33,524 nucleotides of DNA. It comes from Oerskovia rustica. GTDB lineage: Bacteria; Actinomycetota; Actinomycetes; Actinomycetales; Cellulomonadaceae. The position numbers and the translations under genes were made by a program. The stretch lies in contig NZ_JACSQQ010000022.1 of assembly GCF_014836555.1 (NCBI RefSeq), forward strand, positions 1-33,524, written 5' to 3'. This document shows, piece after piece, positions 23,763-31,595 of this stretch (position 1 is its first letter; each line of letters opens with the position of its first letter). The notes beneath the pieces were generated by a model. The model saw nothing but the letters and a program-made list of their open reading frames with translations. It did not search any database and was not told where the DNA came from.

Positions 23763-24848
23763 GTGGCCAACTCCCCCGTGCACCCTGACGACATGCTCCG
23801 GGAGACCCTCGCAGCAGTGGCTCCGGGCACCGAGCTCCGCGACGGCCTCGAGCGCATCCTGCGCGGCCGGACGGGCGCACTGATCGTCCTCGGCCTGGAC
23901 AAGGTCGTCGAGACCATGTGCTCGGGCGGCTTCGTCCTGGACGTCGGCTTCTCCGCGACCCGCCTGCGCGAGCTCTCCAAGATGGACGGCGCCGTGGTCC
24001 TCGACCGGGACGCCAACCGCATCCTGCGCGCCGCGGTCCAGCTCCTGCCGGACGCGACGATCGAGACGACCGAGTCCGGCACGCGTCACCGCACGGCCGA
24101 GCGCGTCGCCAAGCAGTGCGGCTTCCCCGTGATCTCGGTGAGCCAGTCCATGCGGATCGTCGCCCTGTACGTGGGCGGCCAGCGCTACGTCCTGGAGGAC
24201 TCGGACACCATCCTGTCGCGCGCCAACCAGGCTCTCGCGACGCTCGAGCGCTACCGCGCCCGCCTGGACGAGGTCAGCGGCACGCTCTCGGCCCTCGAGA
24301 TCGAGGACCTCGTCACCGTCCGGGACGTGTGCGCCGTGGTGCAGCGCCTCGAGATGGTGGGCCGCATCTCCGAGGAGATCGCGGGCTACGTGGTCGAGCT
24401 CGGCACGGACGGTCGCCTGCTCGCCCTCCAGCTCGACGAGCTCATCGGCGGGATCGGCTCGGACCGCGAGTCCGTCATCCGGGACTACGTCGAGCTCGGA
24501 CGCAAGGACCGCTCCCTCGCGGACGTCAAGAACGCGCTCGGTGCGCTCGACTCGACCCAGCTCCTCGACCTCACGCTCATCGGGCGGGTCCTCGACCTCC
24601 CGGGAGGCGGCGAGGCACTCGATGCCGCGGTCGCTCCCCACGGGTACCGGCTCCTGTCGAAGGTCCCCCGCCTGCCCGGTGCGATCATCGACCGCCTGGT
24701 CTCGCACTTCGGTGGGCTGCAGAAGCTCCTGGCCGCGAGCATCGACGACCTCATGGCCGTGGACGGCGTCGGCGAGCAGCGGGCGCGCGCGGTCCGTGAG
24801 GGCCTGTCACGTCTCGCCGAGTCGAGCATCCTCGAGCGGTACGTCTAG
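23763..24848 (+). CDS. disA: Diadenylate cyclase / DNA integrity scanning protein
   Basis: DisA makes the second messenger c-di-AMP from two ATP, and its activity responds to branched DNA. The 361-aa protein has an N-terminal DAC domain with the catalytic DGA (75-77, in KMDGAVVLD) and RHR (108-110, in SGTRHRTAE) motifs. A helical linker follows, then a C-terminal helix-hairpin-helix DNA-binding region ([19 protein letters not shown]). Length matches the family. It is downstream of radA, whose product is known to interact functionally with DisA in other bacteria. The GTG start follows an apparent leaderless promoter. The next gene is convergent, 20 bases away. Confidence 0.97.
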   Translation: MANSPVHPDDMLRETLAAVAPGTELRDGLERILRGRTGALIVLGLDKVVETMCSGGFVLDVGFSATRLRELSKMDGAVVLDRDANRILRAAVQLLPDATIETTESGTRHRTAERVAKQCGFPVISVSQSMRIVALYVGGQRYVLEDSDTILSRANQALATLERYRARLDEVSGTLSALEIEDLVTVRDVCAVVQRLEMVGRISEEIAGYVVELGTDGRLLALQLDELIGGIGSDRESVIRDYVELGRKDRSLADVKNALGALDSTQLLDLTLIGRVLDLPGGGEALDAAVAPHGYRLLSKVPRLPGAIIDRLVSHFGGLQKLLAASIDDLMAVDGVGEQRARAVREGLSRLAESSILERYV

Positions 24849-24868
24849 CCCTTCCCGGCGGCAGCCCG

Positions 24869-25702
24869 TCACCCCTGCGGCGGCGCGTCCCCTGCGGGGG
24901 CGGTGGCCCCGCCCTCGGGCGCGGTCGCCCCGTCCGCAGGAGGCTCTGCGCCCTCTGCGGGCACCTCGGTCCCGTCCGCCGGCGGATCGCCGTCAGCGGG
25001 CGCCTCGGTCGCCGGTGGCGCCTCGGGCGGGGGTGCAGGGGCCACGAGCGTGAACGGCACGGCGGGGCTCGTCATCCCCGCGGCCTCGTTCGACGCTGCG
25101 ACGACGCTGTAGCTCCCCGGCTGTGTTCCGGGCAGCCCGGTCGCGCACTCGGGGGCCGAGCGGTCCCTGTTCCACGTGACCGTCTCGGTCCACACGTCGC
25201 CCGGCGCCATGAGCAGGTCCTTCGACGCCGCCGGGCAGTCGGCCGACGACCAGATGCGGTCGGTGCCCGACGTGATCGTGATCTCCTGGACGGCGGTCGA
25301 GGCGTCGATCAGGCACGGCCTGGGCCCCACGTGCGTGAGGGTCGTGGTGAAGGTGGGCTTCTCCCCGACCGCGTACTCGGTCTTCGAGGCCGCGAGCCAG
25401 AGCGTCACGTCCTTGGCCTGGCAGGCCTTGTACCCGGTCGCCGCGACCTCCTGGGGCTCGGGCGGGGCCACCTTGCCCTGTGGTGCGTCGGCGAGCAGGC
25501 CCGCCCCGAACGCGATCGCGGCCCTGACCAGCATCACGACGCCGACGACGATGACCGCGAGCAGGACGAGAGCCATGACCCGGCGGAGCCGCAAGGTCCT
25601 GGACGTCGGCCTGCCCGACGACGCGGCGCCGGACCCGTCCGAGGATCGCCCCTGGACCGGGGTCGCCCCGGTGGGTGGCCGGGTGCCCTGCGGCGTGCTC
25701 AC
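24869..25702 (-). CDS. Membrane-anchored protein of unknown function with a four-Cys outer domain
   Basis: I cannot assign a family. The GTG at 25702 is preceded by CGGAG and gives 277 aa. A basic N-terminal tail of about 40 residues is followed by one membrane helix (about 43-59). An extracytoplasmic domain of about 130 residues has four Cys (94, 130, 156, 186), probably two disulfides. The pattern YAVGEKPTFTTTLTHVG and APGDVWTETVTWNRD suggests an immunoglobulin-like fold. The last 60 residues are a low-complexity Pro/Ala/Glu/Gly tail that could span cell wall. The gene is convergent to disA and divergent from mutY; the mutY side has a perfect 16-bp palindrome. An envelope or sensory role is possible but unproven. 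Confidence 0.8.
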   Translation of the reverse strand: MSTPQGTRPPTGATPVQGRSSDGSGAASSGRPTSRTLRLRRVMALVLLAVIVVGVVMLVRAAIAFGAGLLADAPQGKVAPPEPQEVAATGYKACQAKDVTLWLAASKTEYAVGEKPTFTTTLTHVGPRPCLIDASTAVQEITITSGTDRIWSSADCPAASKDLLMAPGDVWTETVTWNRDRSAPECATGLPGTQPGSYSVVAASNEAAGMTSPAVPFTLVAPAPPPEAPPATEAPADGDPPADGTEVPAEGAEPPADGATAPEGGATAPAGDAPPQG

Positions 25703-25809
25703 GTACGGCTCCGTTCGACGGTCGGCGCGGGCCCTTCCTGCGCTGGGGCCAACGGTACGTCGCCGTGGCGACGGTTCTCGCACTGCCACACCGCAGCGGG
25801 CCGCATCCC

Positions 25810-25825
25810 CGGCACCCGGGTGCCG
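25810..25825. promoter_or_regulatory. 16-bp perfect palindrome in the divergent promoter gap
   Basis: CGGCACCCGGGTGCCG lies in the 158-base gap between the unknown membrane protein gene and the mutY start region. Its perfect symmetry and position suit a dimeric regulator. No matching copy was noticed elsewhere in the window. Confidence 0.45.
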
Positions 25826-25860
25826 ATCCGGGTAGCGACGTCGGCGAGAATGGTCGGACC

Positions 25861-26845
25861 ATGTCGCCCTCCCCCGCCACGTCCGCCGCCGGTCCGACGA
25901 CCCGCCCTCGCACGACCCTCCCTCGCACGACGGACCTCCGCGCAGCCCTGACGACCCCTCCCCGGCCCGGACCCGCACGCAGACCTGCGCGACGCCGTCG
26001 GGCAGTGGTTCGCCGCGAACGCGCGCGACCTGCCGTGGCGTCGCGACGACTGCTCCCCCTGGGGTGTCCTGGTCAGCGAGGTCATGCTGCAGCAGACGCC
26101 CGTGGTGCGGGTCGAGCCCGCGTGGCGCGCCTGGATGGAGCGCTGGCCCGAGCCCGCGGACCTCGCGGCGGCGTCGACGGCCGACGTCCTGCGCGCGTGG
26201 GGGCGCCTCGGCTACCCGCGCCGCGCGCTGCGCCTGCAGGACTGCGCGCGGGCGGTCGTCGAGCGCCACGCGGGGCGGGTCCCGCTCGACACCGACGCGC
26301 TGCTCGCGCTGCCGGGCGTCGGGGAGTACACGGCCGCGGCGGTCACGGCGTTCGCGCACGGGCGGCGCGCGGTCGTCGTCGACACGAACGTACGGCGGGT
26401 CCTGGCGCGCGCGGTGTCCGGGACGGCGTTGCCCGCTCCGTCGTACACCGCGGCCGAACGCCGGCTCGCGACGCAGGTCGCACCTGCCGAGGACGCCGAG
26501 GCCGCACTGTGGGCCGCCGCCTCGATGGAGCTGGGGGCGCTGGTGTGCACGGCGCGCTCGCCTCGCTGCGAGGCGTGCCCCGTCGCGGACCTGTGCGCGT
26601 GGCGCGCCGCGGGCAGCCCGCCGGACGAGCACGGCGCCCGACGCCGGACCCAGGCCTGGGAGGGCACGGACCGGCAGGCGCGGGGACGGGTCATGGCCGC
26701 GCTGCGCGGTGCGGACGGTCCCGTGCACCGCGACGTGGTCGCGGACCTGTGGCCCGACGCGGCCCAGCTCGGGCGGTGCGTCGCGAGCCTGGTCGAGGAC
26801 GGGCTGCTCGAGCAGGACGGCGAGGTCTACCGGCTCCCGGTCTGA
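25861..26845 (+). CDS. mutY: A/G-specific adenine glycosylase, reading frame apparently broken near the 5' end
   Basis: MutY removes adenine mispaired with 8-oxoguanine. The C-terminal reading frame is clear. It has LVSEVMLQQTPV with the catalytic Glu at 26078-26080, the helix-hairpin-helix LPGVGEYTAAAV, the catalytic Asp in VVDTNVRRVL, and a perfect iron-sulfur pattern C-x6-C-x2-C-x5-C. No Nudix-like end domain is evident, as in other short actinobacterial forms. In this frame a stop lies at 25949-25951, and no ATG, GTG or TTG occurs before the ATG at 26084, which would drop the catalytic Glu. An ATG at 25861 opens a different frame with a plausible N-terminus. Skipping one base within the C-rich stretch at about 25955-25981 joins the two. 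Sequencing error, mutation and a non-standard CTG start (25985) are the options. Confidence 0.82.
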
Positions 26846-26889
26846 GGCCGTCCACCCGCCGCCCGGCTCCCGGTCCGAGGCGCGGGCGC

Positions 26890-27417
26890 TCAGAGGGTGA
26901 TCAGCATCCGGGTGTTGCCGAGGGTGTTGGGCTTGACCCGGGCGAGGTCGAGGAACTCGGCCACGCCGTCGTCGTGCGAGCGCAGGAGCTCCGCGTAGAC
27001 GTCGGGCGACACGGGGGTGCCCTCGATCGCCTCGAACCCGTGCGCGCGGAAGAAGTCGACCTCGAACGTCAGGCAGAAGACGCGCTCCAGGCCCAGTGCG
27101 CGGGCTCGCTCCAGGAGCTCGACCACGAGGCGGTGACCCACCCCGGTGCCGAGCCACGCGCGGTCGACCGCGAGCGTGCGGATCTCGGCCAGGTCGTCCC
27201 ACATGACGTGCAGCGCGCCGCACCCGACGACCTGCGGGGCACCCGGTCCACCGACGTCGGCGACCACGAACTCCTGCACGGCCTCGTAGTAGCCGACCAT
27301 CTCCTTGGCGAGGAGGATGCGCTCCTCGGCGTAGGGCTCGACGAGGGACCGGATCGCGCGCACGTCGGCCGGCAGGGCGGGGCGGAGCGTCAGGGTGGGC
27401 GTGGGGCTGCTCGTCAC
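26890..27417 (-). CDS. argA: Amino-acid N-acetyltransferase (short ArgA type)
   Basis: This GNAT-fold enzyme (175 aa) probably acetylates L-glutamate with acetyl-CoA, the first step of arginine synthesis. It closely follows the stand-alone mycobacterial ArgA as I know it. Shared features are EAVQEF, VVGCGALHVMWDDLAEIRT, the acetyl-CoA loop RAWLGTGVGHR (86-96), FFRAHGFEAIEGTPVS and VKPNTLGNTRML at the C-terminus. It lacks the kinase-like domain of E. coli ArgA, normal for this type. The GTG start has no ribosome site but a TAGATT box lies 6 bases upstream, suggesting a leaderless mRNA. It is convergent with mutY and no other arg gene is in the window. Confidence 0.9.
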   Translation of the reverse strand: MTSSPTPTLTLRPALPADVRAIRSLVEPYAEERILLAKEMVGYYEAVQEFVVADVGGPGAPQVVGCGALHVMWDDLAEIRTLAVDRAWLGTGVGHRLVVELLERARALGLERVFCLTFEVDFFRAHGFEAIEGTPVSPDVYAELLRSHDDGVAEFLDLARVKPNTLGNTRMLITL

Positions 27418-27423
27418 GCCGAC

Positions 27424-27429
27424 AATCTA
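27424..27429 (-). promoter_or_regulatory. -10 box of argA, leaderless layout
   Basis: TAGATT on the minus strand ends 6 bases before the GTG start at 27417. This spacing matches that seen before radA and disA. Confidence 0.55.
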
Positions 27430-27454
27430 CGCCTCCACGAAGCCTGGCGCGTAC

Positions 27455-28459
27455 TCATGCACCCGACTGCATACCTTCGAGTCGCGTCCGGGCGACCGCG
27501 ATGCGCCCCGTCTCCTGCTCGATCAGGTGCGAGGCCGTGATCTCGTCCACGACGAGGTGCGTCACGACGCCGGCCCGCAGCGCGGCCCGCAGCGGGGCGA
27601 CCTTGTTGTCCCCCGCGACCGCGCAGATGCGCTGCGGGATGCGCTTGAGCTCGTCGGGCCCGGGACCCGTGGCGCGCTCGTTGAGCGCGATGTCCTTGTA
27701 GGTGCCGTCGGCCCGCAGGAAGACCGTGCACACGTCGCCGACCACGCCCTCGGCCTCCAGGACCGCGATGTCCTCGGCCTCCAGGTAGCCCGCCGAGTAC
27801 ACGTGGCTCGGCACCCCACCCGAGACCGCACCCACCGAGAACAGCGCGACGTCGGCCCGCCCCTGGACGTCGAGCACGCGCCGGACCGACCGCTCGCGCC
27901 ACATCGCCTGCTTGGTCTCGGCGTAGTCGAAGAACGCGGGCACTGGGAAATGGTGCACGTGGGCGTCGAACGCCTCGCCGAACCCCGCGATGAGGTCGCC
28001 CGCGTAGTGCACCCCGGAGGTGCGGGTGTTGGCCGCCCCGTTGAGCTGCACGACGGCGGAGCCCCGCGTGGGCTTGCGGCTCAGGTGTCGCGAGATCGCC
28101 GCGAGCGTGGTGCCCCACGCGATGCCGAGGATCATGTCGGAGTCGAACCACGACCCGAGCAGGCGGGCCGTCGTGAGGGCGACCTGGTCGAGCCGGTCGA
28201 CCTGCTGCGTCGAGTCCGGGACAGGGACGACGTAGGCGTCGATGCCGTAGGTGGCGGAGATGTGCGCCCCGAGGCCGGGGGCCCGGCTCTGCGTGGGCCG
28301 GAGCGTGATCTCCACCAGACCCGTCTCACGGGCTCTCTTGACCAAGCGCGAGACGGTCGAGCGCGAGGTGCGCAGGTGCTTGGCGATCGCCTCCATCTTC
28401 ATGTCCTGGAGGTAGTACATCGAGGCGGCCCGGAGGACGTCCTGCTCCCGATCGGCCAT
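27455..28459 (-). CDS. SorC-family sugar-phosphate-responsive transcriptional regulator, probable regulator of glpDFK
   Basis: The 334-aa protein has an N-terminal helix-turn-helix (about 21-42, MEAIAKHLRTSRSTVSRLVKRA) and a SorC/DeoR-like sugar-phosphate-binding domain (GIAWGTTLAAISRHL, FSVGAVSGG, VAGDNKVAPLRAALRAG). The start at 28459 has AGGAG 8 bases upstream; a GTG at 28507 is the alternative. It is divergent from glpD across a 252-base gap that holds a spaced inverted repeat. By position it should control glpD-glpF-glpK, with glycerol 3-phosphate or a related sugar phosphate as effector. That is inference: most glp regulons use GlpR of the DeoR type or IclR-type proteins, so a SorC protein here is less usual. 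Confidence 0.9.
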   Translation of the reverse strand: MADREQDVLRAASMYYLQDMKMEAIAKHLRTSRSTVSRLVKRARETGLVEITLRPTQSRAPGLGAHISATYGIDAYVVPVPDSTQQVDRLDQVALTTARLLGSWFDSDMILGIAWGTTLAAISRHLSRKPTRGSAVVQLNGAANTRTSGVHYAGDLIAGFGEAFDAHVHHFPVPAFFDYAETKQAMWRERSVRRVLDVQGRADVALFSVGAVSGGVPSHVYSAGYLEAEDIAVLEAEGVVGDVCTVFLRADGTYKDIALNERATGPGPDELKRIPQRICAVAGDNKVAPLRAALRAGVVTHLVVDEITASHLIEQETGRIAVARTRLEGMQSGA

Positions 28460-28490
28460 CTGCTGGTCTCCTGCCGCTGGTGATGCTCGT

Positions 28491-28554
28491 GCTGCACGTT
28501 TGTGCACTGCGCTTGCGCGTTCGTTCCTGACATGTTGACGTTAATACGTGCAGC
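28491..28554. promoter_or_regulatory. Candidate operator pair between the SorC regulator gene and glpD
   Basis: GCTGCACGT (28491-28499) and its exact reverse complement ACGTGCAGC (28546-28554) are 55 bp apart, about five helical turns. The first overlaps a local dyad, TGCAC-GTTT-GTGCA (28493-28506). The second adjoins ACGT-TAAT-ACGT, the only A/T-rich patch of the gap and a likely promoter core. Binding by the divergent SorC regulator is inference. Confidence 0.6.
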
Positions 28555-28563
28555 GCCGTTCCG

Positions 28564-28583
28564 ACAGCGCTGTGCCGCGGCAC
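28564..28583. promoter_or_regulatory. Overlapping palindromes before glpD
   Basis: ACAGCGCTGT (28564-28573) and GTGCCGCGGCAC (28572-28583) are perfect palindromes overlapping by two bases, 10 bases past the candidate operator pair. They may bind a second regulator or be chance in GC-rich DNA. Confidence 0.35.
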
Positions 28584-28711
28584 GGCGCCCTCCTGGGTCC
28601 CGCCTCGTACCGCTAGCGCGGGACGCGGAGCCGTGGGAACGTCACAGGAGGGAATCCTTCACGGGGCCCCGCCGGTGACGCACCAGATCGACGACGAGAG
28701 AAGGCCATCGG

Positions 28712-30460
28712 ATGACTTCCAGCAGACTCACCGCAGAGTCTCGCCAGCGGGCGCTCAGCGCGCTCGAGGCGAGCACGAGCGCGGACCAGGAGCTCGACGT
28801 CCTCGTGATCGGCGGCGGCGTGACCGGAGCCGGCATCGCCCTCGACGCCGTGACCCGCGGGCTCTCGACCGCGATCGTCGAGGGCCAGGACTGGGCGTCC
28901 GGCACGTCGAGCCGCTCGAGCAAGCTGGTCCACGGTGGTCTGCGCTACCTCCAGATGCTCGACTTCCACCTGGTCCACGAGGCCCTGACCGAGCGCGACC
29001 TCCTCATCAAGGACCTCGCGCCGCACCTCGTGCGCCCGGTCCCCTTCCTGTACCCCCTCGAGCACCGCGTGTGGGAGCGTGCCTACGTCGGCGCCGGGAT
29101 CGCGCTGTACGACACGCTCGCGAGCATGGCCCCCGGCAAGCGCGCCCTGCCGCTGCACCGTCACCTCTCGCGCAAGCAGATGGAGCGCAAGTTCCCCGAC
29201 CTCGCGCACGACGCGGCGATCGGCGCCGTCCAGTACTGGGACGCCTCGGTCGACGACGCACGCCTGGTCTCGACACTCATCCGCACCGCGACCTCCTACG
29301 GCGCCCACGCCGCCTCCCGCACCCAGGTCGTCGAGCTGACCAAGGGCTCGACCGGTGCGGTCAACGGCGCGATCCTCGAGGACCTCGAGACGGGCCGGCG
29401 CATCACGGTCCGCGCCCGCGCCGTCATCAACGCGACGGGCGTGTGGACCGAGGACACCGAGGCCCTCGCGGGCTCCGAGGGCGGCCTGCGCGTCCTCGCC
29501 TCCAAGGGCGTCCACATCGTCGTCCCGCGCGAGCGCATCAAGGGCCAGGTCGGCCTGATCCTGCAGACCGAGAAGTCCGTCCTGTTCATCATCCCGTGGT
29601 CCCGCTACTGGGTCATCGGCACGACCGACACACCCTGGGAGCAGGAGCTCACGCACCCCGTCGCGACGGCCGCGGACATCGACTACATCCTCGAGCACGC
29701 CAACGCGGTCCTCGCCCAGCCCCTGACGCGCGACGACATCATCGGCACCTACGCGGGACTGCGCCCGCTGCTCCAGCCCGGGACCAAGGAGGGCACGAGC
29801 TCGGCCAAGGTCTCGCGCGAGCACACCACGGCCTCCCCGACCCCCGGCCTCACGGTCATCGCGGGCGGCAAGCTCACGACCTACCGCGTCATGGCCAAGG
29901 ACGCCGTCGACTTCGCGATCGGTCAGCGCTCCGCAGCGCTGCCCTCGATCACGGACAAGATCCCCCTGGTCGGCGCGGTCGGTCTCGACGCGGTCCGCCG
30001 CCAGGCCCGCCCGTGGGCCTCGAAGTTCGGGTGGACGCCGCAGATGGTCGACCACCTGCTGCACCGCTACGGATCCAACCTGCGCGACATCGTCGCCCTG
30101 TGCGAGGCGGACCCCACGCTCGCGCGGCCCCTCGAGCACGCTCCCGCCTACCTGCGGGCCGAGATCAGCTACGGCGTGACCCACGAGGGCGCCCTGCACC
30201 TCGAGGACCTGCTGCTCCACCGCACGCGCCTCAACTACGAGGTGCTCGACCGCGGGCTCGGCGCCCTCCCCGAGATCGCCGACATCGCGGCGCCGCTCCT
30301 CGGCTGGGACGACGAGCACAAGGCAGAGGAGATCGCGTCCTACACCGCACGCGCCGCGGCCGAGGAGGCAGCGGAGCAGGAGCCCGACGACGCCACGGCC
30401 GAGCGCACACGCCTCGCCGCCGACGACGTCGCACCGCTCAAGCCGCTGTCCGGATCCTGA
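28712..30460 (+). CDS. glpD: Glycerol-3-phosphate dehydrogenase, aerobic FAD type
   Basis: GlpD oxidises glycerol 3-phosphate to dihydroxyacetone phosphate and passes electrons to quinone at the inner face of the membrane. The 582-aa protein has the FAD loop VIGGGVTGAG (32-41) and SRSSKLVHGGLRYLQ. TDTPWEQELTHPVAT, ITVIAGGKLTTYRVMAKDAVD-like C-half elements and a C-terminal helical domain also fit the family. The last 40 residues are an acidic Ala/Glu-rich extension. The ATG at 28712 follows GAGAAGG. It is the first gene of a glpD-glpF-glpK cluster, divergent from the SorC regulator. The 221-base gap to glpF holds hairpins, so glpF and glpK may have a separate promoter. Confidence 0.96.
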   Translation: MTSSRLTAESRQRALSALEASTSADQELDVLVIGGGVTGAGIALDAVTRGLSTAIVEGQDWASGTSSRSSKLVHGGLRYLQMLDFHLVHEALTERDLLIKDLAPHLVRPVPFLYPLEHRVWERAYVGAGIALYDTLASMAPGKRALPLHRHLSRKQMERKFPDLAHDAAIGAVQYWDASVDDARLVSTLIRTATSYGAHAASRTQVVELTKGSTGAVNGAILEDLETGRRITVRARAVINATGVWTEDTEALAGSEGGLRVLASKGVHIVVPRERIKGQVGLILQTEKSVLFIIPWSRYWVIGTTDTPWEQELTHPVATAADIDYILEHANAVLAQPLTRDDIIGTYAGLRPLLQPGTKEGTSSAKVSREHTTASPTPGLTVIAGGKLTTYRVMAKDAVDFAIGQRSAALPSITDKIPLVGAVGLDAVRRQARPWASKFGWTPQMVDHLLHRYGSNLRDIVALCEADPTLARPLEHAPAYLRAEISYGVTHEGALHLEDLLLHRTRLNYEVLDRGLGALPEIADIAAPLLGWDDEHKAEEIASYTARAAAEEAAEQEPDDATAERTRLAADDVAPLKPLSGS

Positions 30461-30488
30461 CCAACCCGACTCACCCCGCCGACCGACC

Positions 30489-30507
30489 GGGAGCCACGCC
30501 GGCTCCC
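30489..30507 (+). terminator. Hairpin after glpD
   Basis: GGGAGCC (30489-30495) and GGCTCCC (30501-30507) form a perfect 7-bp stem with a 5-base loop, 28 bases past the glpD stop. A second small stem, GCCTCG/CGAGGC, lies at 30541-30559. There is no T-run. Confidence 0.5.
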
Positions 30508-30603
30508 CCGAGAACAACTTCATAGCCCGGCCCCCGGCCCGCCTCGACTCGCGCGAGGCGGAGCCGGACCGGCACCCCTCAACCTCACGGATGCGCGCTC
30601 TGC

Positions 30604-30637
30604 GACGCACGCCGGGGCCCCGGCGCACGGATGCGTC
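30604..30637 (+). other. Structured leader of glpF
   Basis: GACGCA (30604-30609) pairs with TGCGTC (30632-30637) around a 16-bp perfect palindrome CGCCGGGGCCCCGGCG (30610-30625). The sequence CACGGATGCG occurs twice (30586-30595, 30626-30635), exactly 40 bp apart. The structure ends 44 bases before the glpF ATG and could be a regulator site or an mRNA element. Confidence 0.4.
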
Positions 30638-30681
30638 GGGGTGGTTGCGACAACGAAGTCCACCAAGAAAGAGAGAATCTG

Positions 30682-31443
30682 ATGGACACACTCATCCTCA
30701 ACGCCTTCTGGTCCGAGATACTCGGCACCGCGACCCTGATCCTGCTGGGTGCCGGCGTCGTAGCCAACGTGATCCTCCCCAAGACCAAGGGCTTCAACGG
30801 CGGCTGGCTCCTCATCAACTTCGGATGGGGCCTCGCGGTCTTCACCGGCGTGTACGTCGCGTACAAGTCCGGGGCGCACCTCAACCCGGCCGTGACCATC
30901 GGACTGTTCACCGCGGACCGCCCCTTCTTCTCGGTCACCGGGCCCGAGGGCATGGTCACCGCGACGATCGAGCCGACCGTGAGCAACATGTTCATCTACT
31001 TCGGCGCGCAGATGATCGGTGCGATCCTCGGTGCCGTGCTCGCGTTCGTCGCCTACAAGAAGCACTTCGACGAGGAGGCGCCCGCCGCCACCAAGCTCGC
31101 CGTGTTCTCGACCGGCCCCGAGCTCCGCTCGTACGGCTGGAACTTCATCACCGAGGTCATCGCGACGTTCGTGCTCGTGTTCTTCGTCGTCGCGTCGGGC
31201 AACACCCCGTCCGGGCTCGGCCCGCTCGCCGTCGCTCTCGTCGTGGTCGGTATCGGCGCGTCCCTCGGTGGTCCCACCGGGTACGCCATCAACCCTGCTC
31301 GTGACCTCGGTCCGCGCATCGCCCACGCCCTGCTGCCCATCAAGGGCAAGGGGTCGAGCGACTGGGCCTACTCGTGGGTCCCCGTCGCGGGTCCGCTCGT
31401 CGGTGGTGTGCTCGCCGGCCTCCTCGGGGCAGCCTGGGGCTGA
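30682..31443 (+). CDS. glpF: Glycerol uptake facilitator (aquaglyceroporin)
   Basis: GlpF is a membrane channel that lets glycerol diffuse in. The 253-aa protein shows six membrane helices and the two half-helix motifs of the family, NPA (68-70, in AHLNPAVTIG) and NPARD (204-208, in YAINPARDLGPR). The Asp after the second motif is the mark of glycerol-conducting members. The ATG at 30682 is preceded by AAGAGAGA; longer readings from 30631 lack a ribosome site. It lies between glpD and glpK, with structured gaps on both sides. Trapping of glycerol by GlpK would drive uptake. Confidence 0.96.
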   Translation: MDTLILNAFWSEILGTATLILLGAGVVANVILPKTKGFNGGWLLINFGWGLAVFTGVYVAYKSGAHLNPAVTIGLFTADRPFFSVTGPEGMVTATIEPTVSNMFIYFGAQMIGAILGAVLAFVAYKKHFDEEAPAATKLAVFSTGPELRSYGWNFITEVIATFVLVFFVVASGNTPSGLGPLAVALVVVGIGASLGGPTGYAINPARDLGPRIAHALLPIKGKGSSDWAYSWVPVAGPLVGGVLAGLLGAAWG

Positions 31444-31459
31444 TCCCGCTCTCCTCCCC

Positions 31460-31492
31460 CGCGTGACCGGGGCGACCCGCCCCGGTTACGCG
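31460..31492 (+). other. Very stable hairpin between glpF and glpK
   Basis: CGCGTGACCGGGGCG (31460-31474) and CGCCCCGGTTACGCG (31478-31492) pair over 15 positions, with one G-U pair and a 3-base ACC loop. It starts 16 bases past the glpF stop. It could terminate, attenuate or protect the glpF message, so glpK level may differ from glpF. No T-run follows. Confidence 0.65.
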
Positions 31493-31595
31493 ACCGGCCG
31501 CCGTCGGGCAGGAGCTCGACGAACGCGGCCCCGATGCTCGGTCGCGCACCGCGCGACCACCGCTCAACCACACCGACGTGAAGGACTGACACACC

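Noticed and set aside
21925-23880. 651-codon open frame opposite radA
   Set aside because: Runs through the 10-bp repeat and antisense to radA; composition is that of a GC-rich shadow frame.
28646-28651. AGGAGG ribosome-site-like sequence 61 bases before glpD, possible leader peptide
   Set aside because: No start codon at suitable spacing leads to a short frame ending before glpD; the nearest GTG opens a long shadow frame.
28633-30525. 630-codon open frame overlapping glpD in another frame on the same strand
   Set aside because: Arg/Pro/His-rich shadow; glpD in the other frame has full FAD-binding and family motifs.
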